37,932 nt of DNA, from assembly GCA_016931055.1 (NCBI GenBank), contig JAFGFL010000024.1:1-37932 (forward strand), in the 5' to 3' direction. Both the position numbers and the translations under genes were made by a program. Below, piece after piece: positions 24,252-32,488 of this stretch. The DNA is from Candidatus Omnitrophota bacterium (lineage in GTDB: Bacteria; Omnitrophota; Gorgyraeia; Zapsychrales; Zapsychraceae). Under the pieces are notes generated by a model. The model was not told the origin of the DNA. It searched no databases and saw nothing but the letters and a program-made list of their open reading frames with translations. Position 1 is the first letter of the stretch. The number at the start of each line of letters is the position of its first letter.

Positions 24252-24287
24252 AAAGGGCAACCGGCTTTATGCCGGTTGCCCTTTTTT
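24252..24287 (+). terminator. intrinsic terminator
   Basis: GGGCAACCGGC and GCCGGTTGCCC form 11 GC-rich pairs with a five-base loop, followed by six T. It closes the 23910 gene. Confidence 0.93.
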
Positions 24288-24349
24288 GTGGGATCAACGG
24301 TTAATAGAGGGCTCTTTTAGCTTGTCAGGGTTAGTCCCGGTCTGGGTTA

Positions 24350-24378
24350 TTGACAGGGCTAATAATATAATACATAAT
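24350..24378 (+). promoter_or_regulatory. sigma70 promoter of the usher-like cassette
   Basis: A perfect TTGACA, 17 bases and CATAAT lie 24 bases before ATG 24403. The predicted leader is under 20 bases, and no Shine-Dalgarno is visible before the start codon. Confidence 0.65.
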
Positions 24379-24402
24379 TATATACTAAAATTCTTTTATT
24401 AA

Positions 24403-25770
24403 ATGAAACGAATAACCATCTTAATTTGTATTGTGATTTTTAGTTTGCTTGGTTTTTCTCATGCACAAGCGGAAATCTCTTTAAGTGTTACGCCTGTTAG
24501 CGGAGGCAATAGTTTGCGTTTTGGGCGCATATCTTCAGGGATTGAAGTCAGCCAGGAGGCCCGCATCCGGGTTTCTTCCAGCGAAGGCACACAATATCAA
24601 GTTTTTCATCGGCTGTTAGATCCTTTGGTTAATGAGAAGAATGTCCCGTTAGGGAACGACGTGATTTCAACCTACACGCTTTTGGGGTCCAATGCCTCCG
24701 GGACGCTCTACGCGCAGAATGTTGAGCGGATTGGATTTGGCGACCAACTTCTTTACAGCTCGGCATCGGGCGGTGAAAGCGATAATTTTACGGTTGTCTA
24801 CGCGATTAGCAGCGACCGGATCAATGCGACAGGGAATTTTTTCGGGAGAATCCAATATGCCGTCAGGCCTGTCGGAGGGGCGAGCCAGGACGATGTCATT
24901 CTCAACATGACCGTTGAGGTATCCGGCGAACTGAAGATTGAAGTTGAAGGCTCTTCGACGCCTGATACCGTGCGCTTAAAGCTCAAAGGGGACCGTGACC
25001 GGGAAGGTTTTGTCAAGCTAGGTTTCAGGGAAAATATTGCCGGGGAGATCAGGGCCTTTCAGGAGGTTGAAATTTTTCCTCAGGATGAGTTTTTTACAGG
25101 GATCAATGAAAATCTGATCTTGTATACTGCTTCGGGCAGCACAAAAGGAGAGTTATCCCCTCATGTGCCTACCGCATTAACGCGAAAAAGATCGTTGATT
25201 TATTCATCCCGGGCAGGCGAGGATACGTTCTATATCAATTTTATCCTGAACGAGAACGACATGGGCCAGCAGAGAGCCGGCACGTATAAGGGAAAATTAA
25301 AGTATATTGTTGAGGCCGGTCAAGACCGTCGGGAGAAAGACATCAGCCTGGAAGTGGAAGTCGAGCCGACCTTTATCATGGAAGTAGACCTTCCCACTGG
25401 AGGTTTAAGTTTTGATCGTCTTTTGCCGGATAGCCAGCCGTCTATCCGCGAAGTGGATGTCCAGGTGCGGACTAATCTGGGCAAGCCATATATGGTGACG
25501 CAAAGCATTGCGTCACCCTTGACAAATGAAACGGGAGCACAAATGCCGGGGGAATATTTTACGATGAAAATAGAGCCCGTAGATGGTCAGTCCGGGAAGG
25601 GTATGTTCGCTGATTATCAGCCCGTTCCCGGAAGCGACCATCCGATCTTTGCTTCCGATAACAAAGGGTCTCCAAGCCATTTTAAGGTAATTTACCGGTT
25701 GCGTCCGTTCGAAGGGATGGCCGCGGGCGATTATTCTACCTCAATACGATTTTCGCTTGGAGAAATATAA
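24403..25770 (+). CDS. exported three-domain fibre-subunit-like protein (possible tip or adhesin subunit)
   Basis: The 455-residue protein has a signal peptide (ILICIVIFSLLGFSHAQAE). It contains three similar all-beta segments of about 130-145 residues (about 25-155, 165-308, 312-455). Each ends in a strand of the form GxYxGxhxahxV (ATGNFFGRIQYAV, RAGTYKGKLKYIV, AAGDYSTSIRFSL). Domains 1 and 3 also align internally (YQVFHRLLDPLVNEKNVPLG against YMVTQSIASPLTNETGAQMPG). This ending resembles the last strand of fimbrial and spore-coat-U-type subunits. It heads a four-gene cassette with a short subunit, a chaperone-like protein and a barrel. A role as tip or adaptor subunit is inference; no database match is claimed. 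Confidence 0.65.
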   Translation: MKRITILICIVIFSLLGFSHAQAEISLSVTPVSGGNSLRFGRISSGIEVSQEARIRVSSSEGTQYQVFHRLLDPLVNEKNVPLGNDVISTYTLLGSNASGTLYAQNVERIGFGDQLLYSSASGGESDNFTVVYAISSDRINATGNFFGRIQYAVRPVGGASQDDVILNMTVEVSGELKIEVEGSSTPDTVRLKLKGDRDREGFVKLGFRENIAGEIRAFQEVEIFPQDEFFTGINENLILYTASGSTKGELSPHVPTALTRKRSLIYSSRAGEDTFYINFILNENDMGQQRAGTYKGKLKYIVEAGQDRREKDISLEVEVEPTFIMEVDLPTGGLSFDRLLPDSQPSIREVDVQVRTNLGKPYMVTQSIASPLTNETGAQMPGEYFTMKIEPVDGQSGKGMFADYQPVPGSDHPIFASDNKGSPSHFKVIYRLRPFEGMAAGDYSTSIRFSLGEI

Positions 25771-25827
25771 TAAGTTAGGTGGGCGAGAGGTTAATATTAT
25801 GAGGTTTAATCAAAAAAGGAGGGATGT

Positions 25828-26460
25828 ATGAAGAAATTATTATTAATTTTGGCAATAGTGGTAGGGGGCGCGATGCTGTTTTCGTCTTTGGGTGCGGCGG
25901 ATATTGTGAATTTCCCGATTACCGTAACGGTTCCTCAAGCGACGGGAGTGAACATTGTCGCGGTTTCAGTCCTTTCTGAGGGCAATGTGTTCGGCACAAC
26001 ACCGGTTACTTCATTTAATTTTAATCCCCTGAGTCCTACAACGTCGGGCGTGTGGTTGCCGGATCATTATTACGCTGTCGACGTGGGGGTTACCGGTGGA
26101 ACCGGCTCCACCAATATCACGCTCCGGTATATCGAAGGAACCAGGCCAACCGGGCAGCCACTGGACAATTCTCTGGGATATAAAACAACCGCCTCGTTCT
26201 TTTCGATTACCGGAGGGCCTGCTCCTGAGGACCAAGTTTCAACGCCCTTAGCGACATCGGTTGGAACAAAAGCCCTGTTGATTAATCTGGCTAGCGATGT
26301 GACTATCACTCCTTTACTGTTAAACGGAGGGTTCTTCAGGGCTTATATCGGTGTTTATCCCGGTGGTGATGCAACATTGACTGATGGAAAGCCTTTCACA
26401 AATGCCGATGTCCCTGGTACGTATACCGGAACATTAAGGGTTACGGCAACGGTCGCCTAA
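25828..26460 (+). CDS. exported fibre-subunit-like protein (possible major subunit)
   Basis: The 210-residue protein follows a very strong AAAGGAGGG ribosome site, unlike the upstream gene, which suggests high output. It has a signal peptide (LLLILAIVVGGAMLFSSLGAAD). A single all-beta domain begins NFPITVTVPQATGVNI and ends GTYTGTLRVTATVA. The ending matches that of the three domains in the gene before it, and of fimbrial or spore-coat-U subunits. There is no Cys. The composition is rich in Thr, Gly and Val. The stop overlaps the next ATG by one base. It is probably the main polymerising subunit; this is inference from size, expression signals and order. Confidence 0.65.
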   Translation: MKKLLLILAIVVGGAMLFSSLGAADIVNFPITVTVPQATGVNIVAVSVLSEGNVFGTTPVTSFNFNPLSPTTSGVWLPDHYYAVDVGVTGGTGSTNITLRYIEGTRPTGQPLDNSLGYKTTASFFSITGGPAPEDQVSTPLATSVGTKALLINLASDVTITPLLLNGGFFRAYIGVYPGGDATLTDGKPFTNADVPGTYTGTLRVTATVA

Positions 26461-27272
26461 TGCGTAAAATTAAAACCCTATATGCAATCCTAATCCCCTG
26501 GATGGTTGCTTTTACTTGCACAGCGGCGTCAGCCCAAGTATTGCTTGAAGAAGGAAAGGTCAATTTGAACGTCATTCCCGGTGAGAATATCACCGGGAAA
26601 TTGACCTTGCACAACAATTCAGGGTCCGAAGTCGATATGAAAGTGTATTGGGAGGACTTCGCGTATAAGCCTCCTTTTGACGGATCAAAGGATTTCCTGC
26701 CTCAAGGAACCACAAAACATTCCCTTGCCGGTTGGGTGAATATTCCCTCGGGCGTTCTGAGGTTTCCTCCGTTCGCGAGAAAAGAGGTCCCGTATACCAT
26801 TAACGTCCCTGATGATATGCAAAAGGGGCATTATGGGGTGCTTTTTTTTGAGAAACAGAACCGTGAAGCCGTTTTGGAGAAGGGGGTCAATATTGTTTCG
26901 CGGGTGGGATGCTTGTTTTTTATTGAGCCGAAGGACAAAGTCAAAAAAGTTGATCTAAAAAATTTTCGCTTCACGGGAAAGGAGTTGACCGCCGACTTCA
27001 CAAATCAGGGCAACGTTATTTTGATCCCTGACGGGACGTTTTATATTATCGATCAGGAAGGGATGGTCTTTGACCGGGGGCAGATCCGGAAGATCTATTT
27101 GCCGCCTGGAGAGACCGGGGAATACGAAATGACGCTTAATGCCGACTTGGATCCGGGAGCATACACGCTTGTGATGACGATCGGGCTGGAAGAAGACGAT
27201 GTTGTGGTCAAAGAAATCGATTTCAAGAAAAGTTATCCGTCTGATTTTAATATTATTGAAATAAGAGATTAG
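26460..27272 (+). CDS. periplasmic two-domain chaperone-like protein (PapD/DUF916-like)
   Basis: The 270-residue protein has a signal peptide ending TCTAASAQ. An N-terminal Ig-like domain (about 28-150) follows, with the PapD-like opening LNVIPGENITGKLTLHNNSG and a PPFARKEVPYTINVPDDM edge strand. A second Ig-like domain (about 155-260) contains LTADFTNQGNVILIPDGTFYI and ends TLVMTIGLEEDD. PapD-family pilus chaperones and WxL-type DUF916 proteins both show this arrangement. Translational coupling to the subunit gene (TAATG) fits a chaperone. A conserved-looking Arg/Lys anchor pair cannot be assigned by eye. Confidence 0.65.
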   Translation: MRKIKTLYAILIPWMVAFTCTAASAQVLLEEGKVNLNVIPGENITGKLTLHNNSGSEVDMKVYWEDFAYKPPFDGSKDFLPQGTTKHSLAGWVNIPSGVLRFPPFARKEVPYTINVPDDMQKGHYGVLFFEKQNREAVLEKGVNIVSRVGCLFFIEPKDKVKKVDLKNFRFTGKELTADFTNQGNVILIPDGTFYIIDQEGMVFDRGQIRKIYLPPGETGEYEMTLNADLDPGAYTLVMTIGLEEDDVVVKEIDFKKSYPSDFNIIEIRD

Positions 27273-27318
27273 TCTGTGTTCAGAAATTCTCATTCCATTA
27301 GTGCAGGTGCTACATTCT

Positions 27319-30165
27319 GTGAAAAAGCGCATTATTATATTTTGGTTCATCTTCCTCACTTCCGGGGCCTTTGCTGCGTCTGCCGCCCCTAACTATCCCA
27401 ATATTTATAAATTTTATATGGAACTTGGAAAACTTGCGATGGAGCAAGGGGATTACCAGGAAGCCTACACGAATTTTCGCCATGCCCAGGCCGTTGGGCC
27501 TTCGGAAAGGGCGCCCACCTTTTTTATCAATTTGATCAAACGTTTGCAGGACCAGCGCGTCGAGCCGGAACCAGCGACAAAAATATTCCATCCGTTTAAA
27601 AAGACCCGAGCTCAAATTATAGACGAGGCTTTACAAGAACAGGAAACTCTTTTGCGGGGACACGCGGTTCGAAAGACGGAGCCCGCAGTGAGGGGGGCGA
27701 GGCAACTGGGCCAAGTGGAGCCGGGGGTCAAAGTCCCTGAAGCAAGGCCGCAAGAAATAAAGGATAAGCGGGCCTTCGAGCCGGGCATTCCCGCGACCAA
27801 GGAGATAGGCGAAATTATCTATCTTGACAGCGGCCTTTGGGAAACGCAGCCAGGGACGCTTCTGCGCGTTGAACTGGAGTCATCCATTATTCTCGAAGGG
27901 AATAATGTCAAAAGATATCTAATCATTACTCCCGATTTTATTGAGGTTAAGCGTATAGACAATCATCGGCTGAATGTTATTGCGAATAATCGCGGGGCGA
28001 CGTTCCTTCATGTGTGGGATGATAGGGGGCGCTGGACATTTAATGTGGAGGTCATTTTGCCGGTCCGCAAGGCCATGTGGAGGATCAAAGAAGAAGAGGA
28101 TGAAGGTCAGGCCGAACCGTTTCGGCTTTCCTATTCAAACGATTGGAGTTCGTACTATCGGGGGCCGTCGTTCAAAGAGGCTGAGCGGGAGAACCTGAAT
28201 TTTTTGCAGCGGGCTTATTTGGAAGGGGAAACGCCTTACGGAGATTGGGATAGCCACGTGGTCTTTAACAAGTTCGAAGAATCGACGGAAGTCACGGGAT
28301 ACGGGGTTGCCCTGACAGAGGGCAAGATTGGGAATTTTAAAGACTTCAGCATCTACGGATTTGATTTACAAAAAGTTTTCTCGCCGCTGACCATGCCCGG
28401 ACAATATGTCCGCGGCGTTCTTTTTGAGGCCAAGGCGTTTAATAAAAATCTCGAATATGCCTATATCCACGGCCGTGACCGCGCGGTGTACGGATTCTTG
28501 TCTCCGGACGTATTGGAAGAACGGGAATCTTTTGTGGAAGGCGGGCGTGTGACGCTGTTTCCGGAAAAGGAAAATCAATATTCCGTGAATTATGTCCGCG
28601 GGTATGGCAACGCTCGTGAAGAGTTCTTAAAGGATCAGGTATTTTCGGTGGAGGCGCAGCGCCGCGTCATGGACGTGTTGCTGTCAAGCGAGTTTGCGTA
28701 TGATGAGAGCGCCCAAGCCGTGATAGCCGGATCAGTATATAAAAGTGACAATCATAACCTAACAGTCAATTTCAGGGATATTGAGGATGATTTTACGACC
28801 ATCACGAGTTTTCCGGGAAGGCGCGGAGAGGTCGGCGGTTCGGTTTTTTGGAACTGGCGGTTAAGCGACATTAATATTAATACTTATCTGGATCTATATC
28901 GGGAACGGCTTCAACCGAATCCGGAGGCCCTCGATACGGTGAATGTGGATTTCAACACGAGGGCTGATATCCCGATATTCGAAACTGACCGATTGATGGC
29001 AGCTCTGTATTATGTGGATACTTCCGGCGAGCTTACGCCGCGCAACAACATCCAATCGAATATCATCTACACCAAGCGTTTCCCGGGTTTTCGTGAGCGG
29101 GATATAACGGCCTTTGTGGGCGCCGGCCAGCAGCGCAGCCGGTTTAACCTGTCTCCGTCATCTGAATATGACCGGTATTCCGCGTCGTCAGGCTTGTCCA
29201 TTCCGTTCACCCAGCATTTGAATTATTATGCCAATTTCGAACATTCCTGGGTCTATGAAGAGCAATCCGGGGACTTGTTGACCCCGAATGTTTTTACGAC
29301 GGGCATCAATTTTTCGAAAAAAATATTTGACGAATGGTCGGTCAATTCGGGCTTTAATTATCGCAATGAGGAAAATACGGAAGGGACGAACAGTTTTCTG
29401 GCGGGGGAAGACAGCATTACCGGGAGTATCGGGGCGGCTTTCCGGCCGAATGATGATTTTGAGTTCTTTATTGACGGGCGCGCCGGGAATGTCTGGGGGC
29501 AGGAAGAGGACCGGGCATCATTCAATGAATACGATATCCGCGCCGGCATCCGCACGTCTTGGGAGACGCCTTTCCGTTGGAATCCGAAAGGGGTGGTCAG
29601 GGGCATTGTTTACAAGGATCTTAACGGCAATCAACGGCAGGACACGGGGGAAGCGGGCATTCCTGATGTGACGGTCAAGATCGGCAAGCTCACAGCGGTG
29701 ACCGATGCTTACGGTTATTATCACAGCGCCGTCAGGGCTAAGTCGGCCGAAATAACTTTGGATATTAACAGTATCCCCGACGGATTTATTTTCTCGACAC
29801 CCATGCTTGAGAGCATCACGATTGTCCCGCATAAGGTTTATGAAGTGGATTTTGGCCTGACCACACAATCAGGGATCTACGGGGTGGTGTTTTTTGACAA
29901 GAACAAAAGCGGCAAGCCGGACCCGGGGGACGAATTTATTGCGGACGCGCGGATCACGCTCGACGACAAAGAATCAAAGGCCAGCGATTTCGAAGGCACG
30001 TACTTTTTTGAGAACATCCAGCCGGGAAAACACACTCTCACGCTCGATGTCAATTCCTTGCCTGTGGAATATCTGCCGGAAATAAAATTGAAGAACACGA
30101 TCAACACCTCAGAAGGTTCGATCTATGTTTTTCATATTCCTTTGAATAAAACTGAAAAAAAGTGA
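27319..30165 (+). CDS. large outer-membrane barrel with TPR, secretin-type N-domain and SdrD-B-like repeats (usher-like)
   Basis: GTG 27319 is preferred because it begins a signal peptide (KKRIIIFWFIFLTSGAFAASA); a GTG at 27301 is in frame. Segments in order, with approximate residues from 27301: TPR-like helices 32-85 (LAMEQGDYQEAYTNFRHAQA) and a charged linker to 160. A beta domain at 165-255 resembles the N-terminal region of CpaC-type secretins (VKRYLIITPDFIEVKRIDNH, then FLHVWDDRGRWTFNV). A long barrel spans about 265-760. Two SdrD-B/Cna-B-like domains (763-855, 857-950) carry VYKDLNGNQRQDTGE and FFDKNKSGKPDPGDE. In the cassette it takes the place of an usher, but no PapC N-domain or plug is recognisable. 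Confidence 0.65.
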   Translation: MKKRIIIFWFIFLTSGAFAASAAPNYPNIYKFYMELGKLAMEQGDYQEAYTNFRHAQAVGPSERAPTFFINLIKRLQDQRVEPEPATKIFHPFKKTRAQIIDEALQEQETLLRGHAVRKTEPAVRGARQLGQVEPGVKVPEARPQEIKDKRAFEPGIPATKEIGEIIYLDSGLWETQPGTLLRVELESSIILEGNNVKRYLIITPDFIEVKRIDNHRLNVIANNRGATFLHVWDDRGRWTFNVEVILPVRKAMWRIKEEEDEGQAEPFRLSYSNDWSSYYRGPSFKEAERENLNFLQRAYLEGETPYGDWDSHVVFNKFEESTEVTGYGVALTEGKIGNFKDFSIYGFDLQKVFSPLTMPGQYVRGVLFEAKAFNKNLEYAYIHGRDRAVYGFLSPDVLEERESFVEGGRVTLFPEKENQYSVNYVRGYGNAREEFLKDQVFSVEAQRRVMDVLLSSEFAYDESAQAVIAGSVYKSDNHNLTVNFRDIEDDFTTITSFPGRRGEVGGSVFWNWRLSDININTYLDLYRERLQPNPEALDTVNVDFNTRADIPIFETDRLMAALYYVDTSGELTPRNNIQSNIIYTKRFPGFRERDITAFVGAGQQRSRFNLSPSSEYDRYSASSGLSIPFTQHLNYYANFEHSWVYEEQSGDLLTPNVFTTGINFSKKIFDEWSVNSGFNYRNEENTEGTNSFLAGEDSITGSIGAAFRPNDDFEFFIDGRAGNVWGQEEDRASFNEYDIRAGIRTSWETPFRWNPKGVVRGIVYKDLNGNQRQDTGEAGIPDVTVKIGKLTAVTDAYGYYHSAVRAKSAEITLDINSIPDGFIFSTPMLESITIVPHKVYEVDFGLTTQSGIYGVVFFDKNKSGKPDPGDEFIADARITLDDKESKASDFEGTYFFENIQPGKHTLTLDVNSLPVEYLPEIKLKNTINTSEGSIYVFHIPLNKTEKK

Positions 30166-30183
30166 TTGTGGGGAGAAAAGCGA

Positions 30184-30432
30184 TTATTTAACAACGGTCG
30201 TCCGCAGGAGGGTCTTCTGATCATGACCGTCAATAACCATTTGTTCAGTGGTTTGCCACCAGTTGTCCCTGGACGCGGCGGAGATCTTGACAGCGGTGTT
30301 GATATTGGGCATTGCGACAGAGGCTGGTAACGTGACCGAGATTTTGTAAACTTTTTCCATGGTCCTGGCGGCGTGCGTCGGTGTTACGCATAAAACTAAT
30401 AATATGGCAGCGAGGGAAAGGTTTTTGATCAT
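30184..30432 (-). CDS. small exported protein under c-di-GMP riboswitch control
   Basis: ATG 30432 (minus) follows AGAGGACAA; the longer frame upstream runs through the terminator and is not coding. The 82-residue product has a signal peptide (LSLAAILLVLCVTPTHA) and a mature part of about 60 residues. Its opening KISVTLPASVAMPN resembles the start of the subunit at 25828, and it ends KTLLRTTVVK. It converges on the usher-like gene with only 18 bases between the stops. It may be an accessory surface subunit whose level follows c-di-GMP; this is inference. Confidence 0.7.
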   Translation of the reverse strand: MIKNLSLAAILLVLCVTPTHAARTMEKVYKISVTLPASVAMPNINTAVKISAASRDNWWQTTEQMVIDGHDQKTLLRTTVVK

Positions 30433-30433
30433 G

Positions 30434-30480
30434 TTGTCCTCTTTTTGAGAAATAAAAAAGCCTCTCGAAAGAGAGGACAA
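30434..30480 (-). promoter_or_regulatory. inverted repeat linking terminator arm and Shine-Dalgarno
   Basis: On the minus strand TTGTCCTCT (30480-30472), the 5' arm of the terminator, is the exact reverse complement of AGAGGACAA (30442-30434), which contains the ribosome site. The same arm can pair either in the terminator or with the Shine-Dalgarno. Confidence 0.7.
30454..30476 (-). terminator. riboswitch expression-platform terminator
   Basis: On the minus strand CCTCTC-TTTC-GAGAGG is followed by C and TTTTTT. It lies between the second GEMM aptamer and ATG 30432. Confidence 0.82.
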
Positions 30481-30539
30481 GATAACCAATGCTGATATTG
30501 CAGGAATGGATATCACATTGCTTTTAAGGAATCTGCTAA

Positions 30540-30633
30540 AAGCAACGGCAGCTGACGGCCAAGTCCCGGCATTCCGGAACGTAGGCTCTAAAGCTTTGTG
30601 TCCTGCCCTTTCGGGAAGTTTACCTTTGATCCT
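30540..30633 (-). ncRNA. cyclic-di-GMP-I riboswitch (GEMM aptamer), second copy
   Basis: On the minus strand GGTAAAC is followed by the hairpin CTTCCC-GAAA-GGGCAG and GGACACAAAGC. A stem GTTCCGG/CCGGGAC comes next, then GTCAGCTGCCG. The blocks match the GEMM-I core with small deviations (GACACAAAGC for GACGCAAAGC). A G precedes TAAAC, again favouring c-di-GMP. A further hairpin GCTTTTA/TAAAAGC lies just downstream and may compete with P1. Confidence 0.8.
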
Positions 30634-30664
30634 TATAAAGAACGGATTCCTTTATTCCGTGAAA

Positions 30665-30693
30665 AGTATAACATACAGATGGCGGTTGCACAA
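30665..30693 (-). promoter_or_regulatory. promoter of the second riboswitch leader
   Basis: On the minus strand TTGTGC (30693-30688), 17 bases and TATACT (30670-30665) lie about 30 bases before the aptamer. The -10 is the same as in the first riboswitch promoter. Confidence 0.6.
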
Positions 30694-30773
30694 ACTTAAC
30701 ATGAATCTTCATATGGATAATAAACCAAAATCTGGATTAGATCGGTGCTATGAGGTTAGCCGTTGTTAATAAT

Positions 30774-30801
30774 TTGCGTAATGGCTTAAATATGGTAAAA
30801 T
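30774..30801 (+). promoter_or_regulatory. candidate promoter of the diguanylate cyclase
   Basis: TTGCGT, 16 bases and TAAAAT lie about 60 bases before ATG 30864. The 432-base gap between the divergent genes otherwise holds the riboswitch leader described separately. Confidence 0.4.
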
Positions 30802-30863
30802 AAGCCGTAAAATAACTTATTAGAAATACAAGAAAATATGGTACACTTATATCATAACTTTCA

Positions 30864-32324
30864 ATGCGTAGAGCGGGAAATGACATGGAAAAATATGTCC
30901 TGAAAGAAGCAGACCTTCAATTCTTAAGGTCCCAAACAGCCGAAGACGACTACCAGAAATTATATCGTTTTAACCAGACGCTTGTGAATACGATCCCTTA
31001 CGGGGTCGGGGTGGTGGACGGCGAAGGGAATATCCTTTTCTTGAGCAAGCAACTGGAAGATCATCTCGGGAAGCCCCCGATCGGGAGCAAATGCTGGGAT
31101 CTCTATCGGGATGACAAGACTCAGTGCCTGTATTGCCCTCTTAGAAAAAATATCAAAGTCGGGGAAACAAGGACCATAGAATCAAGCGGGGTGTTCGGCG
31201 GCAAGATCTTTCAGATCACGCACACGGGCATGATCTTTGACGGGAAAAAAGCCGTGCTTGAGGTTTATCACGATATCACCGAGCAGAAGAAAAATGAGGA
31301 AAAGATACGGATCTTGGCCGAAAACCTGAAAACGGAAAAACAAAAATTGGAGAAGGTGTTAAGCATTGACCTGAGGATGCGCTCGATCCGCAAACTCAAC
31401 GACCTTGTTGATTTTGTCGTAGAAAAGTCGACGGAAATCCTGGAAGCCGACAGATGCTCGTTAATGCTTCTGGATGCCGGATCGAATGAATTGGCTATCC
31501 GGGGGGCCAAAGGTTTGGACGATGAAATCATTACGGGTTCGAGGGTAAAATTAGGCAGCTCCATTTCGGGGATGGTCGCCGAAGAAAGCTGCCCGATCCT
31601 TGTCAAAGACATCGAATCCAATGTCCGCTTCGCCCGCCAAAACAGGCCTTCCTACCGGACGAAATCATTTATCAGCGCGCCCATCAAGGCGCATAATAAA
31701 GTGATCGGGGTCGTCAATATCGCCGATAAAAAATCCCCGCCGGGCGGGCCGTTTTCAGAGACAGACTTGAGCATCCTTTGCACCATCGTGCACTTGGCGT
31801 CTGTCGCGATTGAGAACGCCGACTTTATCCGGCAGCTAACGCATCTTTCCATGACGGACTCCATGACCGGCATGCATAACCACCGTTTTTTTGTCAGGAC
31901 TCTTGATCAGGAAGTCAGCCGTTCAAAGAGGTATACAACGTCCCTTTGCCTGCTGATGATGGATATCGATAATTTCAAGTCTTATAACGACACATTCGGC
32001 CATCTTGAGGGGGACCAGCTGCTGAAAACGGTGGGGCGCATCCTGAAAGCGAGCCTGCGCGTTACCGACGTTGCCTGCCGTTATGCCGGGGACGAGTTTG
32101 TGATCATCTTGCCGGAGACCGATGTCTCTGAAGCTATGATCGTGGCCGAAAGAATCAAGAAGGCCGTGGAAACTTCATTGTCCAATCAAAAGACGACCAT
32201 GAGCATCGGCCTGGCGAAATATGCCGTGCCCCATATGAGCAAATATGATTTTATCCTGAAGGCGGATACCGCGCTGTACGAAGCAAAAAAGAGGGGTAAA
32301 AACAGGATCCATTGCTTCGAATAG
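30864..32324 (+). CDS. PAS-GAF-GGDEF diguanylate cyclase
   Basis: The 486-residue cytoplasmic protein has a PAS domain (about 30-145, VNTIPYGVGVVDGEGNILFL) with a Cys-rich CWDLYRDDKTQCLYC insert. A short coiled coil leads to a GAF domain (about 180-325, LEADRCSLMLLDAGSNELAI). The C-terminal GGDEF domain (about 335-486) has active-site AGDEF at 408-412. An RxxD product-inhibition site (RVTD, 399-402) lies at the right distance, so it is probably an active cyclase with feedback control. No EAL domain is present. The start could be ATG 30885, which has a weak GGGA. It is divergent from the riboswitch gene and probably supplies its ligand. Confidence 0.9.
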   Translation: MRRAGNDMEKYVLKEADLQFLRSQTAEDDYQKLYRFNQTLVNTIPYGVGVVDGEGNILFLSKQLEDHLGKPPIGSKCWDLYRDDKTQCLYCPLRKNIKVGETRTIESSGVFGGKIFQITHTGMIFDGKKAVLEVYHDITEQKKNEEKIRILAENLKTEKQKLEKVLSIDLRMRSIRKLNDLVDFVVEKSTEILEADRCSLMLLDAGSNELAIRGAKGLDDEIITGSRVKLGSSISGMVAEESCPILVKDIESNVRFARQNRPSYRTKSFISAPIKAHNKVIGVVNIADKKSPPGGPFSETDLSILCTIVHLASVAIENADFIRQLTHLSMTDSMTGMHNHRFFVRTLDQEVSRSKRYTTSLCLLMMDIDNFKSYNDTFGHLEGDQLLKTVGRILKASLRVTDVACRYAGDEFVIILPETDVSEAMIVAERIKKAVETSLSNQKTTMSIGLAKYAVPHMSKYDFILKADTALYEAKKRGKNRIHCFE

Positions 32325-32411
32325 AGAGCGGCCGCCATCCTTTTCCGCAGGCCCCATGAACGAAATCACTTTCCGCATATAAGATCCGCCTTAAAAAATC
32401 ACTTTATGGAA

Positions 32412-32440
32412 ATGACGGGCATCATGTTTGATGATATACT
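32412..32440 (+). promoter_or_regulatory. sigma70-like promoter of the lipoprotein gene
   Basis: ATGACG, 17 bases and TATACT lie 48 bases before ATG 32489. Confidence 0.45.
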
Positions 32441-32488
32441 TAATCGATTATTACGCACGATAACTTTTAGTCCGATCGGAGGAGTCCT

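Noticed and set aside
30433-30516. N-terminal extension of the 82-residue minus-strand protein to 30516
   Set aside because: The extension would be read from the riboswitch terminator; the signal peptide and ribosome site define ATG 30432.
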